A stretch of DNA of 64,000 bases from Bacteroidota bacterium (lineage in GTDB: Bacteria > Bacteroidota > Bacteroidia > Cytophagales > Cytophagaceae). The position numbers and the translations under genes are program-made. The stretch is from the NCBI GenBank assembly GCA_023391415.1, contig JAEWAY010000033.1, positions 62,001 through 126,000 on the forward strand, read 5' to 3'. Shown here piece after piece: positions 8,383 to 16,145 of this stretch. The number at the start of each line of letters is the position of its first letter. The first letter of the stretch is position 1. The notes under the pieces were generated by a model. It ran no database searches, was not told the origin of the DNA, and was given only the letters and a program-made list of their open reading frames with translations.

Positions 8383-10134
8383 GTGAAAGCTTTAAGACAC
8401 CTCGACAAATATTTCTTTCTGTACAAAAAACGTTTCTTATCAGGCGTTTTTGTCGTCCTTCTTTCCAATCTTTTTCTGGTACTGCCCGCGCCGCTGGTAC
8501 GAAACGCGCTGGATATGGTTATTGAGGCGATCAACTCTCCGCTCAAAAACAGCTCGGAATTCAATCGGTCTCTTACGATATATGTAGGCCTTATAATACT
8601 CGCGGCCCTGCTTCGCGGCCTGTTCTTATATCTCCAGCGGCAGATTCTGATCGGCATGTCCAGATATATCGAATATGACCTCAAGAATGAAATATACGCG
8701 CATTATCAGGAGCTGCCCATGGAGTTTTACCGACGCAACAATACCGGCGACCTCATGGCCCGTATTTCGGAAGACGTAAGTCAGGTACGCATGTACCTCG
8801 GTCCGGCCATCATGTATGGCTTAAACCTGATTTCCCTGTTTCTGATCGTCATCCCTTTCATGCTGTCGGTAGACGCGAGGCTGAGCCTATATGTGCTGAT
8901 TCCCCTACCTTTTCTTTCCGTGAGCATTTATTACGTAAACACATTGATAAACAAGCGTTCTTCTGAAATACAAAAAGCCTTGTCACGGTTATCGACATTC
9001 ACGCAGGAATCCTTTTCGGGAATCCGGGTACTAAAGGCTTTTGGAAAAGAAAAAGATTCCGCCAGAAGGATGCGTGAGGAAAGCGATAACTTCCGTTTCA
9101 AATCCCTTCAGCTTGTGAGAGTCGACGCGTTTTTCTTTCCGCTTATACTCCTGCTGACAGGGCTCAGCAATATTATCATTGTGTATTTTGGCGGTATGGG
9201 AGTGATACGTGGCGAAATCACTTTTGGCGTGATCGCCGAATTCGTTATTTATATCAACCTGCTTACCTGGCCTGTCGCTTCGTTGGGATGGATCACCAGC
9301 CTGGTTCAGCGCGCGGAGGCGTCGCAAACCCGTATCAACGAATTTTTGAATACAAAGAACACGATATTGTCGACACAAAACCGAGAAATAAAAATTCATG
9401 GTCGCGTCGAATTCAGAAACGTAAGCTTTACGTATCCGGATTCCGGCATTCAGGCGCTTAGAAATGTCTCCTTTATCATAGAGGCTGGTCAGACGCTGGC
9501 TATACTTGGAGGAACAGGGTCCGGTAAAAGCACTATCGCCAATCTTCTTTGCCGGATGTATGATCCTACGGAAGGCCTCATACTGATTGACGACGTGGAT
9601 ATAAGAGAATATAGTCCGCGATCGCTTCGAAGTCAAATGGGCTATGTGCCGCAGGACGTCTTCCTTTTTTCCGACACGATCCGGAACAATATCGAGTTTG
9701 GAGCGACGGAACTCAGCGAAGAGCAAATCATACAAGCCGCGTCGGACGCGGATCTGCTTAGTAACATCAATGATCTCCCCAATGGATTTGAGACTATTCT
9801 GGGGGAACGGGGCATTTCCCTCTCCGGCGGGCAGAAACAGCGCCTTTCCATCGCCAGAGCTATTGTCAAAGAACCCGCTATCTTAATACTTGACGATAGC
9901 TTGAGCGCGGTGGATACGCGAACAGAACATACTATTCTCAATAATCTGGAACGCCTGATGAAAAACAAGTCGTCTTTGGTCATATCACACCGGGTCTCTT
10001 CCGCCAAACTCGCTCATTCGGTCATTGTACTTGAACAAGGCGTGATCGCTCAACAAGGCAGCCACGAGGAACTGATACAGCAGGCTGGATTGTATCTGGA
10101 GCTATATCGCAAGCAATTGCAGGAACAGGCTTAA
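8383..10134 (+). CDS. ABC exporter, fused membrane and ATPase domains
   Basis: This 583-residue half-transporter has an N-terminal six-helix membrane domain (about residues 15-305) and a C-terminal nucleotide-binding domain with Walker A GGTGSGKST, Q-loop YVPQDVFLF, signature LSGGQKQRLSIARAI, Walker B ILILDDS and the H-loop VISHR. It works as a homodimer or pairs with another half-transporter in the inner membrane. The build is that of the MsbA/LmrA/YheI lipid or multidrug exporters; the substrate is not determinable. It ends 3 nt before the convergent AI-2E permease gene, and a perfect palindrome lies just before its start. Confidence 0.94.
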   Translation: MKALRHLDKYFFLYKKRFLSGVFVVLLSNLFLVLPAPLVRNALDMVIEAINSPLKNSSEFNRSLTIYVGLIILAALLRGLFLYLQRQILIGMSRYIEYDLKNEIYAHYQELPMEFYRRNNTGDLMARISEDVSQVRMYLGPAIMYGLNLISLFLIVIPFMLSVDARLSLYVLIPLPFLSVSIYYVNTLINKRSSEIQKALSRLSTFTQESFSGIRVLKAFGKEKDSARRMREESDNFRFKSLQLVRVDAFFFPLILLLTGLSNIIIVYFGGMGVIRGEITFGVIAEFVIYINLLTWPVASLGWITSLVQRAEASQTRINEFLNTKNTILSTQNREIKIHGRVEFRNVSFTYPDSGIQALRNVSFIIEAGQTLAILGGTGSGKSTIANLLCRMYDPTEGLILIDDVDIREYSPRSLRSQMGYVPQDVFLFSDTIRNNIEFGATELSEEQIIQAASDADLLSNINDLPNGFETILGERGISLSGGQKQRLSIARAIVKEPAILILDDSLSAVDTRTEHTILNNLERLMKNKSSLVISHRVSSAKLAHSVIVLEQGVIAQQGSHEELIQQAGLYLELYRKQLQEQA

Positions 10135-10137
10135 AGC

Positions 10138-11259
10138 TCAGGAACCTTTGCCAACAATCTTCTTTAAGCGGGACTTTATCCTCTGCCAGACGGTGGGGCC
10201 TCCATCCCCTTCGTCTTCCCCTATCAGATAGCCATACGGTTCCAGTGACTCTACATTATCAAAAATAATCTTGACCACTCCCAGAAACGGTATAAAAAGG
10301 ATCATACCCGCCACTCCCCACAAAAAACCACCGATAAAGAGCGAGATAATGGTAGCCAGTGGATTTACCTTGACCTTGGAACCCACGATAAGAGGAGTCA
10401 AAAAATTGTTTTCGATAAACTGGGAAACTATAAAGACTCCGGCGGTAGCCGCGGCGTAGCCAATAGAATCCTGTGTTATAAAAGCGTATATCGTCGGAAG
10501 AAGGCCTCCGACAAATGTTCCCACATAAGGGATTATATTCAGGATAGCCGCCATGACTCCAAAAAAAATGGCGTGCGGTAAACCTACAATAAGGAGCCCT
10601 GTCGTATTCATGATCGCGAGAATACAAACGACCGTCAATACTCCGGTCAGATAGTTCTGGGTAACTTTACTGATCCCATCAATCACTTTACGAGTCCGGC
10701 CCTCATCCTTGGCGGGAGTAATCTTTAAGACAAAATTGACAAAGCGGTTGCGGTATAGCAGAAAAAAGAACGTATAGATGACCACAATGCCAAAAGTGGC
10801 CAGTGTGCCGGTCGTACCGGTCAATATACGCTGCGCGTATGTTCCGCTCATTTCCAGAAAGCCGGACAAGCGCTGTTTCAATATCGACAGCTGCTTATCG
10901 GGCTCTACTCCCGTTTTTTGATGTATATAATTCTGTATCTCCTCAATCCTGGTCGTCATATTATCCTTTATCAGCGGTACGTCCTGAGCAAAGCCCGCGA
11001 CCTGTGTGGATAAAATTGTAATAACCGCGCCAACTACCAGAAAAAAGGCGATGATGGAAAGGACGATCGCGAGACCGGAGGGCAACTTCCAGGATTCCAG
11101 CTTATGTACCAAAGGATACAGCAACATGCCCAGCAAGGCGGCGAAAGACAAGGGAATAAGAAAATTGCGCGCGATATATAAGGCCCCGAAAAAGAGGAAA
11201 GCGAATAACAACAGAAGTATAAAGTTAAAAAGTCTGCTGTGCAATAGTTCCTTAAACAT
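10138..11259 (-). CDS. AI-2E family transporter (PerM/YdiK type)
   Basis: The 373-residue inner-membrane protein has about eight helices: two pairs near residues 12-60, another near 62-85, and a dense cluster at 150-330. The GLPHAIFFGVMAAILNIIPYVG segment is the most conserved part of PF01594. The family includes TqsA, an autoinducer-2 exporter, but also sodium/proton antiporters and transporters of unknown substrate, so the name should not be read as proof of quorum signalling. It lies 6 nt after the DUF4919 gene and is probably co-transcribed with it. Confidence 0.92.
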   Translation of the reverse strand: MFKELLHSRLFNFILLLLFAFLFFGALYIARNFLIPLSFAALLGMLLYPLVHKLESWKLPSGLAIVLSIIAFFLVVGAVITILSTQVAGFAQDVPLIKDNMTTRIEEIQNYIHQKTGVEPDKQLSILKQRLSGFLEMSGTYAQRILTGTTGTLATFGIVVIYTFFFLLYRNRFVNFVLKITPAKDEGRTRKVIDGISKVTQNYLTGVLTVVCILAIMNTTGLLIVGLPHAIFFGVMAAILNIIPYVGTFVGGLLPTIYAFITQDSIGYAAATAGVFIVSQFIENNFLTPLIVGSKVKVNPLATIISLFIGGFLWGVAGMILFIPFLGVVKIIFDNVESLEPYGYLIGEDEGDGGPTVWQRIKSRLKKIVGKGS

Positions 11260-11265
11260 AAAAAT

Positions 11266-11913
11266 TTATTTTTCCCTTAATAGTTCAACCTGGTTTCGTT
11301 CAATAAGTTTAGCCGGAACGCTAATATCAAAGTAAAGTTCCTTTTGTTTCTCTTTGTTCTTCTTCAGGGCCCATATATTGTATACCTTTCCGTTATAGGG
11401 CTGTATACTGGCCCCGACAGGCAAGAAGCTCAAAAAGCGCGCGATTTCATATTCATCATTTTGATTGATGACAGGTATGGCGGAAGCGAAGGTTTTTCCG
11501 TTTCTTTCTCCCGTAAGGCTCCTGAGCAAGGCCTTGTACTGAATAGCGGCTATTCGCTCCTCAGCGCTTCTTCCCAGGCGCGCCGCGGAATAAGCTTTTT
11601 CAAACAACGCGACCAAACTTACCGGATAAACGTTCAATAAGCTGTCCGATAACTCTAGCGCGTATACAAAATTCCCTTCGGAGCTTGCCTGATGAATTCT
11701 GGCTTCGATCTCCATCAGACGCGCCGGATTATAGACTGGTCGCTCCGGAGTCATATAATACAACGCGCGGATATCGTCCGCGCTGAGGCTAGTGTCCGCC
11801 ACCTGAAAACGATCTTTCAAATCTCGCCAGGAATCCCTCGCGATACCTGAAACCATATGCCCGCAAATAAATAAGCATATAAAAAAGACTCGGTACAACA
11901 TAGGCTTATACAA
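11266..11913 (-). CDS. DUF4919 domain-containing exported protein
   Basis: The product has 215 residues, or 211 from an inner ATG at 11901 that gives a cleaner signal peptide (MLYRVFFICLFICGHMV). The mature part shows an opening with YYMTPERPVYNP, a TPR-like helical middle and a beta-rich end with NGKVYNIWALKKNKEKQKELYFD, which fits DUF4919, a Bacteroidota family of unknown function. It should be periplasmic. It precedes the AI-2E permease by 6 nt, and a terminator hairpin of the upstream T9SS gene lies immediately before its start. Confidence 0.82.
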   Translation of the reverse strand: MYKPMLYRVFFICLFICGHMVSGIARDSWRDLKDRFQVADTSLSADDIRALYYMTPERPVYNPARLMEIEARIHQASSEGNFVYALELSDSLLNVYPVSLVALFEKAYSAARLGRSAEERIAAIQYKALLRSLTGERNGKTFASAIPVINQNDEYEIARFLSFLPVGASIQPYNGKVYNIWALKKNKEKQKELYFDISVPAKLIERNQVELLREK

Positions 11914-11915
11914 AA

Positions 11916-11939
11916 ACAGCGCTCCCGCGGGAACGCTGT
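11916..11939 (-). terminator. intrinsic terminator of the T9SS gene at 11962
   Basis: Arms ACAGCG and CGCTGT enclose a second short stem TCCC/GGGA with one C-A mismatch and a 2-nt loop. Read on the minus strand the hairpin is followed by GTTTTTG. It lies 23 nt past the stop of the upstream minus-strand gene. Confidence 0.6.
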
Positions 11940-11961
11940 AATTTAACGATGCACATCTTTT

Positions 11962-13026
11962 TTATCTGACAGTAACCTTGCCGGTCAGAACTTCACCGGA
12001 CTCTGTAGATATCCTATAGGTATACAATCCCGGATTCAATACGGAAATATCCAATGAACGCGCTCCATCAGAAAGTGGTCCGGAAGTTATACGCCGCCCT
12101 TTCATATCAAACAACTCTATGGAGGTCGCGTTTTTCAGATTGAAATTGATCCTATCCTGGGCCGGGTTGGGATATACCATGTTGTCATTGGTTTTTCCAT
12201 CCAGCATAGACGTTACAAGAGAGGCGGATGGAAACAAAAATATATAATCCAATACAAACGGGGTCTCAGCGGGTTTTCCCCGATCTGTGGAAAGACGAAT
12301 AAAGTGCGCCAACTGATGCTTATAATCTTCTGAGAAGAAATAATACTCCTCCAAAGTGGAATTAGGTGTTCCAATTACAAAAGTTCCGGCGAAAGGATGT
12401 GTCGCGGAAGCCGTATCCTTTATTTTAGAAACGACCTTTACTCTAAGCACATCATGATATTCTTTGTCTTGAAGTATCAATGTTCCTCTGCTATCAACGA
12501 CTGTTTCCGAAAAAATAACTCGCTTAGTCGTCACAGGAAGGTCGATCTTAAATCCACTGTAATCAACATTTTGTTCTTCAGTATATTCCGCCTTGGCGGT
12601 ATCCTTGAATGAAGCTCCATACATCATTGGGAACCTGAATAATACTTGATGGTCTTGATATGGTATATTAATCTCGTAACTTTCAAAAAGGCTAGAGGTC
12701 ATACCGGTAAGTCTATAGTCGGATTCCGACGCGGCAAAATACGCGTCTCCCATAATACCCAAACTCATCTTCATCTGCGATCCGCTAAAAACCTCATCGG
12801 TTACCGGAGTATATTCAAAAGGCGCCGCGTCTCCCGTACGCGCGCTAAAATCCCATACCTGACCATCTCCGGCTTGTCCAGGATCCCAGGAATCATCTTC
12901 CGTAGCGATAATAATACCCTCGAACATGTCTCCCGGCTCGGGCAGATTGCTTCGTGTAATCGTTTGCGCCTGAGCGCTACCGGCGACAGCCAGCGACAGT
13001 AAAGAAACTAAGTAGATATTTTTCAT
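11962..13026 (-). CDS. secreted protein with T9SS type A sorting domain
   Basis: This 354-residue protein has a signal peptide (MKNIYLVSLLSLAVAGSAQA) and a C-terminal type IX secretion tail of about 75 residues that starts with MVYPNPAQDRINF and ends with a TGKVTVR strand. Such proteins cross the inner membrane by Sec and the outer membrane by the T9SS, and are then cleaved and anchored or released. The body opens with NLPEPGDMFEG and GQVWDFS, a pattern common in short Bacteroidota T9SS cargo of unknown function. No catalytic motif is visible. A terminator follows the gene at 11916-11939. Confidence 0.9.
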   Translation of the reverse strand: MKNIYLVSLLSLAVAGSAQAQTITRSNLPEPGDMFEGIIIATEDDSWDPGQAGDGQVWDFSARTGDAAPFEYTPVTDEVFSGSQMKMSLGIMGDAYFAASESDYRLTGMTSSLFESYEINIPYQDHQVLFRFPMMYGASFKDTAKAEYTEEQNVDYSGFKIDLPVTTKRVIFSETVVDSRGTLILQDKEYHDVLRVKVVSKIKDTASATHPFAGTFVIGTPNSTLEEYYFFSEDYKHQLAHFIRLSTDRGKPAETPFVLDYIFLFPSASLVTSMLDGKTNDNMVYPNPAQDRINFNLKNATSIELFDMKGRRITSGPLSDGARSLDISVLNPGLYTYRISTESGEVLTGKVTVR

Positions 13027-13159
13027 AAGTGATTATTCTGTCAGTTAAAAACCAGATATAAAAATAAATAAAATTTATATGATAAAAGAAAGATTTCTTA
13101 AAAATCCCCAAGTAGTTCACCTCTTATCAGGAAGTTTCAGCTTTTACAAACAATCCAGA

Positions 13160-14425
13160 TCAATAAAAGTTTGTCCGTTTTTCATAGCGCGATCCTTTAA
13201 ATCCAAAGAAACATATATACAGGTACGCGATCACGATCAGCACAAAAGACGCTATATAGGAAACTTCAAACAGGTTTCCCCAGATCATCGGAATGATCGC
13301 GCCACCGACAATCGACATGATCAATACAGAGGAACCTTCTTCCGTATATCTGCCCAGGCCATCGATGCCCATCGTATATATGCAAGGAAAAAGGACGGAA
13401 TTGAACAATCCGACCGAAGCGAATATAAAATAGATATTGTCCGGGGTCAGGGTGCCGGACAGCGCGATCGCCAGAGTCACCAGCAACGCGGCGATCATGG
13501 AATTGATTCCAATCAATTTTCGGGGGCTAACTTTAGCCAGCAACGCTACTCCGATAAACCTGCCGATCAGCGCTCCCCCCCAATACATGGGAACCGCGAT
13601 ATCCGGAGCGATATTGGCGCTGACCGCGTTGGCCAGAAAGCGTCCAATCGTCACTTCCGCCCCAACGTAGCAGAATATGGCGAGTCCGCCCATAATGACA
13701 TGCGGAAACTGCAGGATAAACCGTTGGGAGTTGTCACGCGTTTTTGCCAAGGGGTCGGCTATTTCCGTATTTAATTTAGGTAATCGGGAAAACCCGACAA
13801 AGAGCGCGAGTAAAAACAGGATGGCTCCCAGGCCCAGATAAGGTAGTTGAACATATTTGATCGTGGCGGCGACAAACTCTTCCGGAGACATCGCCAGCCT
13901 GCTTTCTTCCGTCAGTCCGGCTATACGCATAAACAAGCCAGCCGCGAAAAGAGGAGCCAGAAAAGCTCCCAGGGAATTAAAAGCCTGAACCAATGTAAGC
14001 CGGGCCGCCCCACGCTCTCTTTTCCCGATCAGAACTACATACGCGTTGGCTCCTACCTGCAATACGGTAATCCCGGTCGCCAATACAAACAACGAAAGGA
14101 TAAAGATACCATAAGAGCGGTTTTCGACCGCCGGATAAAACAGCATACAGCCCAGGCCAGCGATCACGATACCCAGGATCATGGCGTTCTTATAGCCATA
14201 CTTATTGATAATACTACCCGCTGGAATAGCGATAATAAAATAGGTGGCGAAAAAGATAAAATTGACAAGCAGCGCTTCCGCGGGAGACATCTGAAATACC
14301 GTTTTCAGTTCATCCACCAGCATGAAGTTTAGTACCGTTATGAGCCCCCACATAAAAAACAGGGCGGACAAAACAACCAATACTCCGGCATTACTCCTTT
14401 TCTCTCGAGCGTACATCTGACTCAT
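13160..14425 (-). CDS. sugar MFS transporter, FucP/GluP type
   Basis: This 421-residue inner-membrane protein has twelve predicted helices in two halves. The opening FFMWGLITVLNFMLVDELK and the QVGANAYVVLIGK segment of helix 4-5 are characteristic of the fucose/glucose/galactose:proton symporters (FGHS family). In Bacteroidota these proteins commonly import hexoses or N-acetylhexosamines. No sugar kinase or isomerase is next to it, so the substrate is open. It is flanked by a T9SS cargo gene downstream and a coiled-coil gene upstream, with gaps over 130 bp on both sides. Confidence 0.92.
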   Translation of the reverse strand: MSQMYAREKRSNAGVLVVLSALFFMWGLITVLNFMLVDELKTVFQMSPAEALLVNFIFFATYFIIAIPAGSIINKYGYKNAMILGIVIAGLGCMLFYPAVENRSYGIFILSLFVLATGITVLQVGANAYVVLIGKRERGAARLTLVQAFNSLGAFLAPLFAAGLFMRIAGLTEESRLAMSPEEFVAATIKYVQLPYLGLGAILFLLALFVGFSRLPKLNTEIADPLAKTRDNSQRFILQFPHVIMGGLAIFCYVGAEVTIGRFLANAVSANIAPDIAVPMYWGGALIGRFIGVALLAKVSPRKLIGINSMIAALLVTLAIALSGTLTPDNIYFIFASVGLFNSVLFPCIYTMGIDGLGRYTEEGSSVLIMSIVGGAIIPMIWGNLFEVSYIASFVLIVIAYLYICFFGFKGSRYEKRTNFY

Positions 14426-14653
14426 ACAGACAATTTATTATTGTTAATCTATTATCACTTTTTTATCCGACCTATGGATTTTCCAATATCCGGCATGGGC
14501 AAGGGTAAACAATCCATTTATTAACTCCAAAAAATTACAAAAAATATTGCAATATTTCAACTATTGTGTTTTGATAATCAAAAATAACGTGAATCCGCCA
14601 TGAATCAGAGAAAAAAGAACAAAATAAATATCATTCGTGATCGCTATAAAAGC

Positions 14654-14681
14654 GGAAACCCGACAACGCGATCGGGTTTCC
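14654..14681 (-). terminator. intrinsic terminator of the coiled-coil gene at 14707
   Basis: A perfect 10-bp stem (GGAAACCCGA with TCGGGTTTCC) surrounds an 8-nt loop. On the minus strand it is followed by GCTTTTAT. It lies 26 nt past the stop at 14707. Confidence 0.75.
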
Positions 14682-14706
14682 AAAGATTCCATAAAGAATT
14701 TCGCTA

Positions 14707-15729
14707 TCACTTTACGTTAAACGCGGTTTCTCCGATCCGATGTCCATCGGCGTAAACTTCAATACGGTGTTTTCCTCGCTTATATTCACTTCCCTTTCGA
14801 TATACAAAAGAGACTTTTTGCTTCGAGCCTCCAAAAGAAACGGATTGAGACATGGAAAACATTTTCTCATCTCCCTCGGCTGTAGTGAACGAACCGCCAC
14901 TATTTCCTCCAAATAGGACAGTACCGTCAGGCTCTACGAGACGCATTACAATATTTTTTTCATTTTGGGGAGCTACCTTGTTTTCCGCTAGAAAAAACGT
15001 CAGCCTTAACTTATCAATTTGCTTGGCTTTAAACTCCGGGCCCGGATACTCCTTGTCTTTCGCGTTGTACGCGATCAACGAAAAATCCTCCGCTTTCATA
15101 ATCGACGCTATTTCCACCTTTTCAGCAAGGGAAGCTTTTTCCTTGTTTATTGTTTGCAGCGCCTCCGACAACGAGCTTTTTTCATTTGTCAGGGTATCGA
15201 TTTTCGCCAACGCGGCGTCTTTTTCTTCGGTCAGCGCTCGTACCTGCTCTTCCCAGGCTACAACCTTCGCCTGCAACTCTTCATATTTCCTTTTAAAGCC
15301 GGCGTTTGTATTCGCTGTTCTGCGCGCGCTGGCCAGATCCAACTGTAGTTGAGTAATTTCACTGATAAGCATCGGAATCGAGTCGGCTCTCAATCCAAGC
15401 TCAATGGCAGTCGCTTCCATCACCTTAAGATCATTTTTAACCCGCTCCAAGTCATCAATTTGCTTTTTTACAGTAGCGCTTAAGGTATCAATCGTTTCCT
15501 GCTTCTCGACCAATATCTTATTTGTCTCCTGCCCCTTGAACAACAGAAAGCCGACTACGCCGCACAACACGACAATCGCCAGCACCATAATCACTATTCC
15601 GGAATTGGAAGATTTCTTTTCTTTTTTTGAGGAGACCTGTTGCTTCTTTCCCGCGGAAACCGGTTTGGACTCTTTCACAGTAGTCTGAGTCTGTGAATTT
15701 GAATTTTCAATGTTGCTATTTTCTTCCAT
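14707..15729 (-). CDS. membrane-anchored coiled-coil protein of unknown function
   Basis: I do not recognise this 340-residue protein by name. It starts with about 45 polar residues rich in S, K and Q, presumably cytoplasmic, then has a single transmembrane helix (IVIMVLAIVVLCGVVGFLLF), a long coiled coil from about residue 70 to 215 with heptads of L, I and V, and a beta-rich C-terminal domain with RLVEPDGTVLFGG and KGKHRIEVYADGHRIGE. The topology suggests a periplasmic domain held away from the inner membrane by a rod. A candidate Bacteroidota promoter lies upstream and a terminator downstream, so it is probably a single-gene unit. Confidence 0.8.
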   Translation of the reverse strand: MEENSNIENSNSQTQTTVKESKPVSAGKKQQVSSKKEKKSSNSGIVIMVLAIVVLCGVVGFLLFKGQETNKILVEKQETIDTLSATVKKQIDDLERVKNDLKVMEATAIELGLRADSIPMLISEITQLQLDLASARRTANTNAGFKRKYEELQAKVVAWEEQVRALTEEKDAALAKIDTLTNEKSSLSEALQTINKEKASLAEKVEIASIMKAEDFSLIAYNAKDKEYPGPEFKAKQIDKLRLTFFLAENKVAPQNEKNIVMRLVEPDGTVLFGGNSGGSFTTAEGDEKMFSMSQSVSFGGSKQKVSFVYRKGSEYKRGKHRIEVYADGHRIGETAFNVK

Positions 15730-16145
15730 TATTTTTAAGCGCCTTAATTATTAACGTTAAATACATTTTTGTAAGATACTATAATAGGACGTTTCCAGCA
15801 AAAAAATGTTGCGTCCGAATTTTGTTCAGGAAAAAATAATCCCGCTCTTCCCTATTCGTCTTAAAATTATCCACGCGATTTTAGACATATTTAATATTAA
15901 TAATCAATTGAATGAAGTATTTGATGTTTTTTAAAAAATATACCAATTAGGCTTTCACGCGCGCTTGTCATTTTGCTGTTTTACTGTTCCCGCGCAAGTC
16001 ATTGTTTCACGAATATCCTAAAATTATTTATTATAAAAAGCTAAATTTCAACATTAAATAAAATTTGGGAAGTATTTTTATTTTTTTGCAAACTACTCGT
16101 TCAGGGTAGTTGATAACTTTCAGCCCGAAAAACCAACAGAAAATT
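15730..16145. other. 416-bp divergent intergenic region
   Basis: AT-rich spacer between two divergent genes. Apart from the candidate promoter at 15771-15802 I see no open frame with a plausible protein, no tRNA and no strong hairpin. The start of the plus-strand gene is preceded by an AT-rich run at 16010-16095 that could hold its promoter, but no convincing -33/-7 pair is visible there. Confidence 0.6.
15771..15802 (-). promoter_or_regulatory. candidate Bacteroidota sigma-70 promoter for the coiled-coil gene
   Basis: On the minus strand a TTTG box (15802-15799) is followed after 20 nt by TATCTTAC (15778-15771), which fits the -7 consensus TAnnTTTG at all positions except the last two. The transcript would start roughly 35 nt before the ATG at 15729. 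Confidence 0.4.

Noticed and set aside
13079..13774. 231-codon plus-strand open frame
   Set aside because: It overlaps the sugar transporter gene on the other strand and encodes a polar sequence rich in R, Q, D and H with no domain; the transporter is clearly the real gene.
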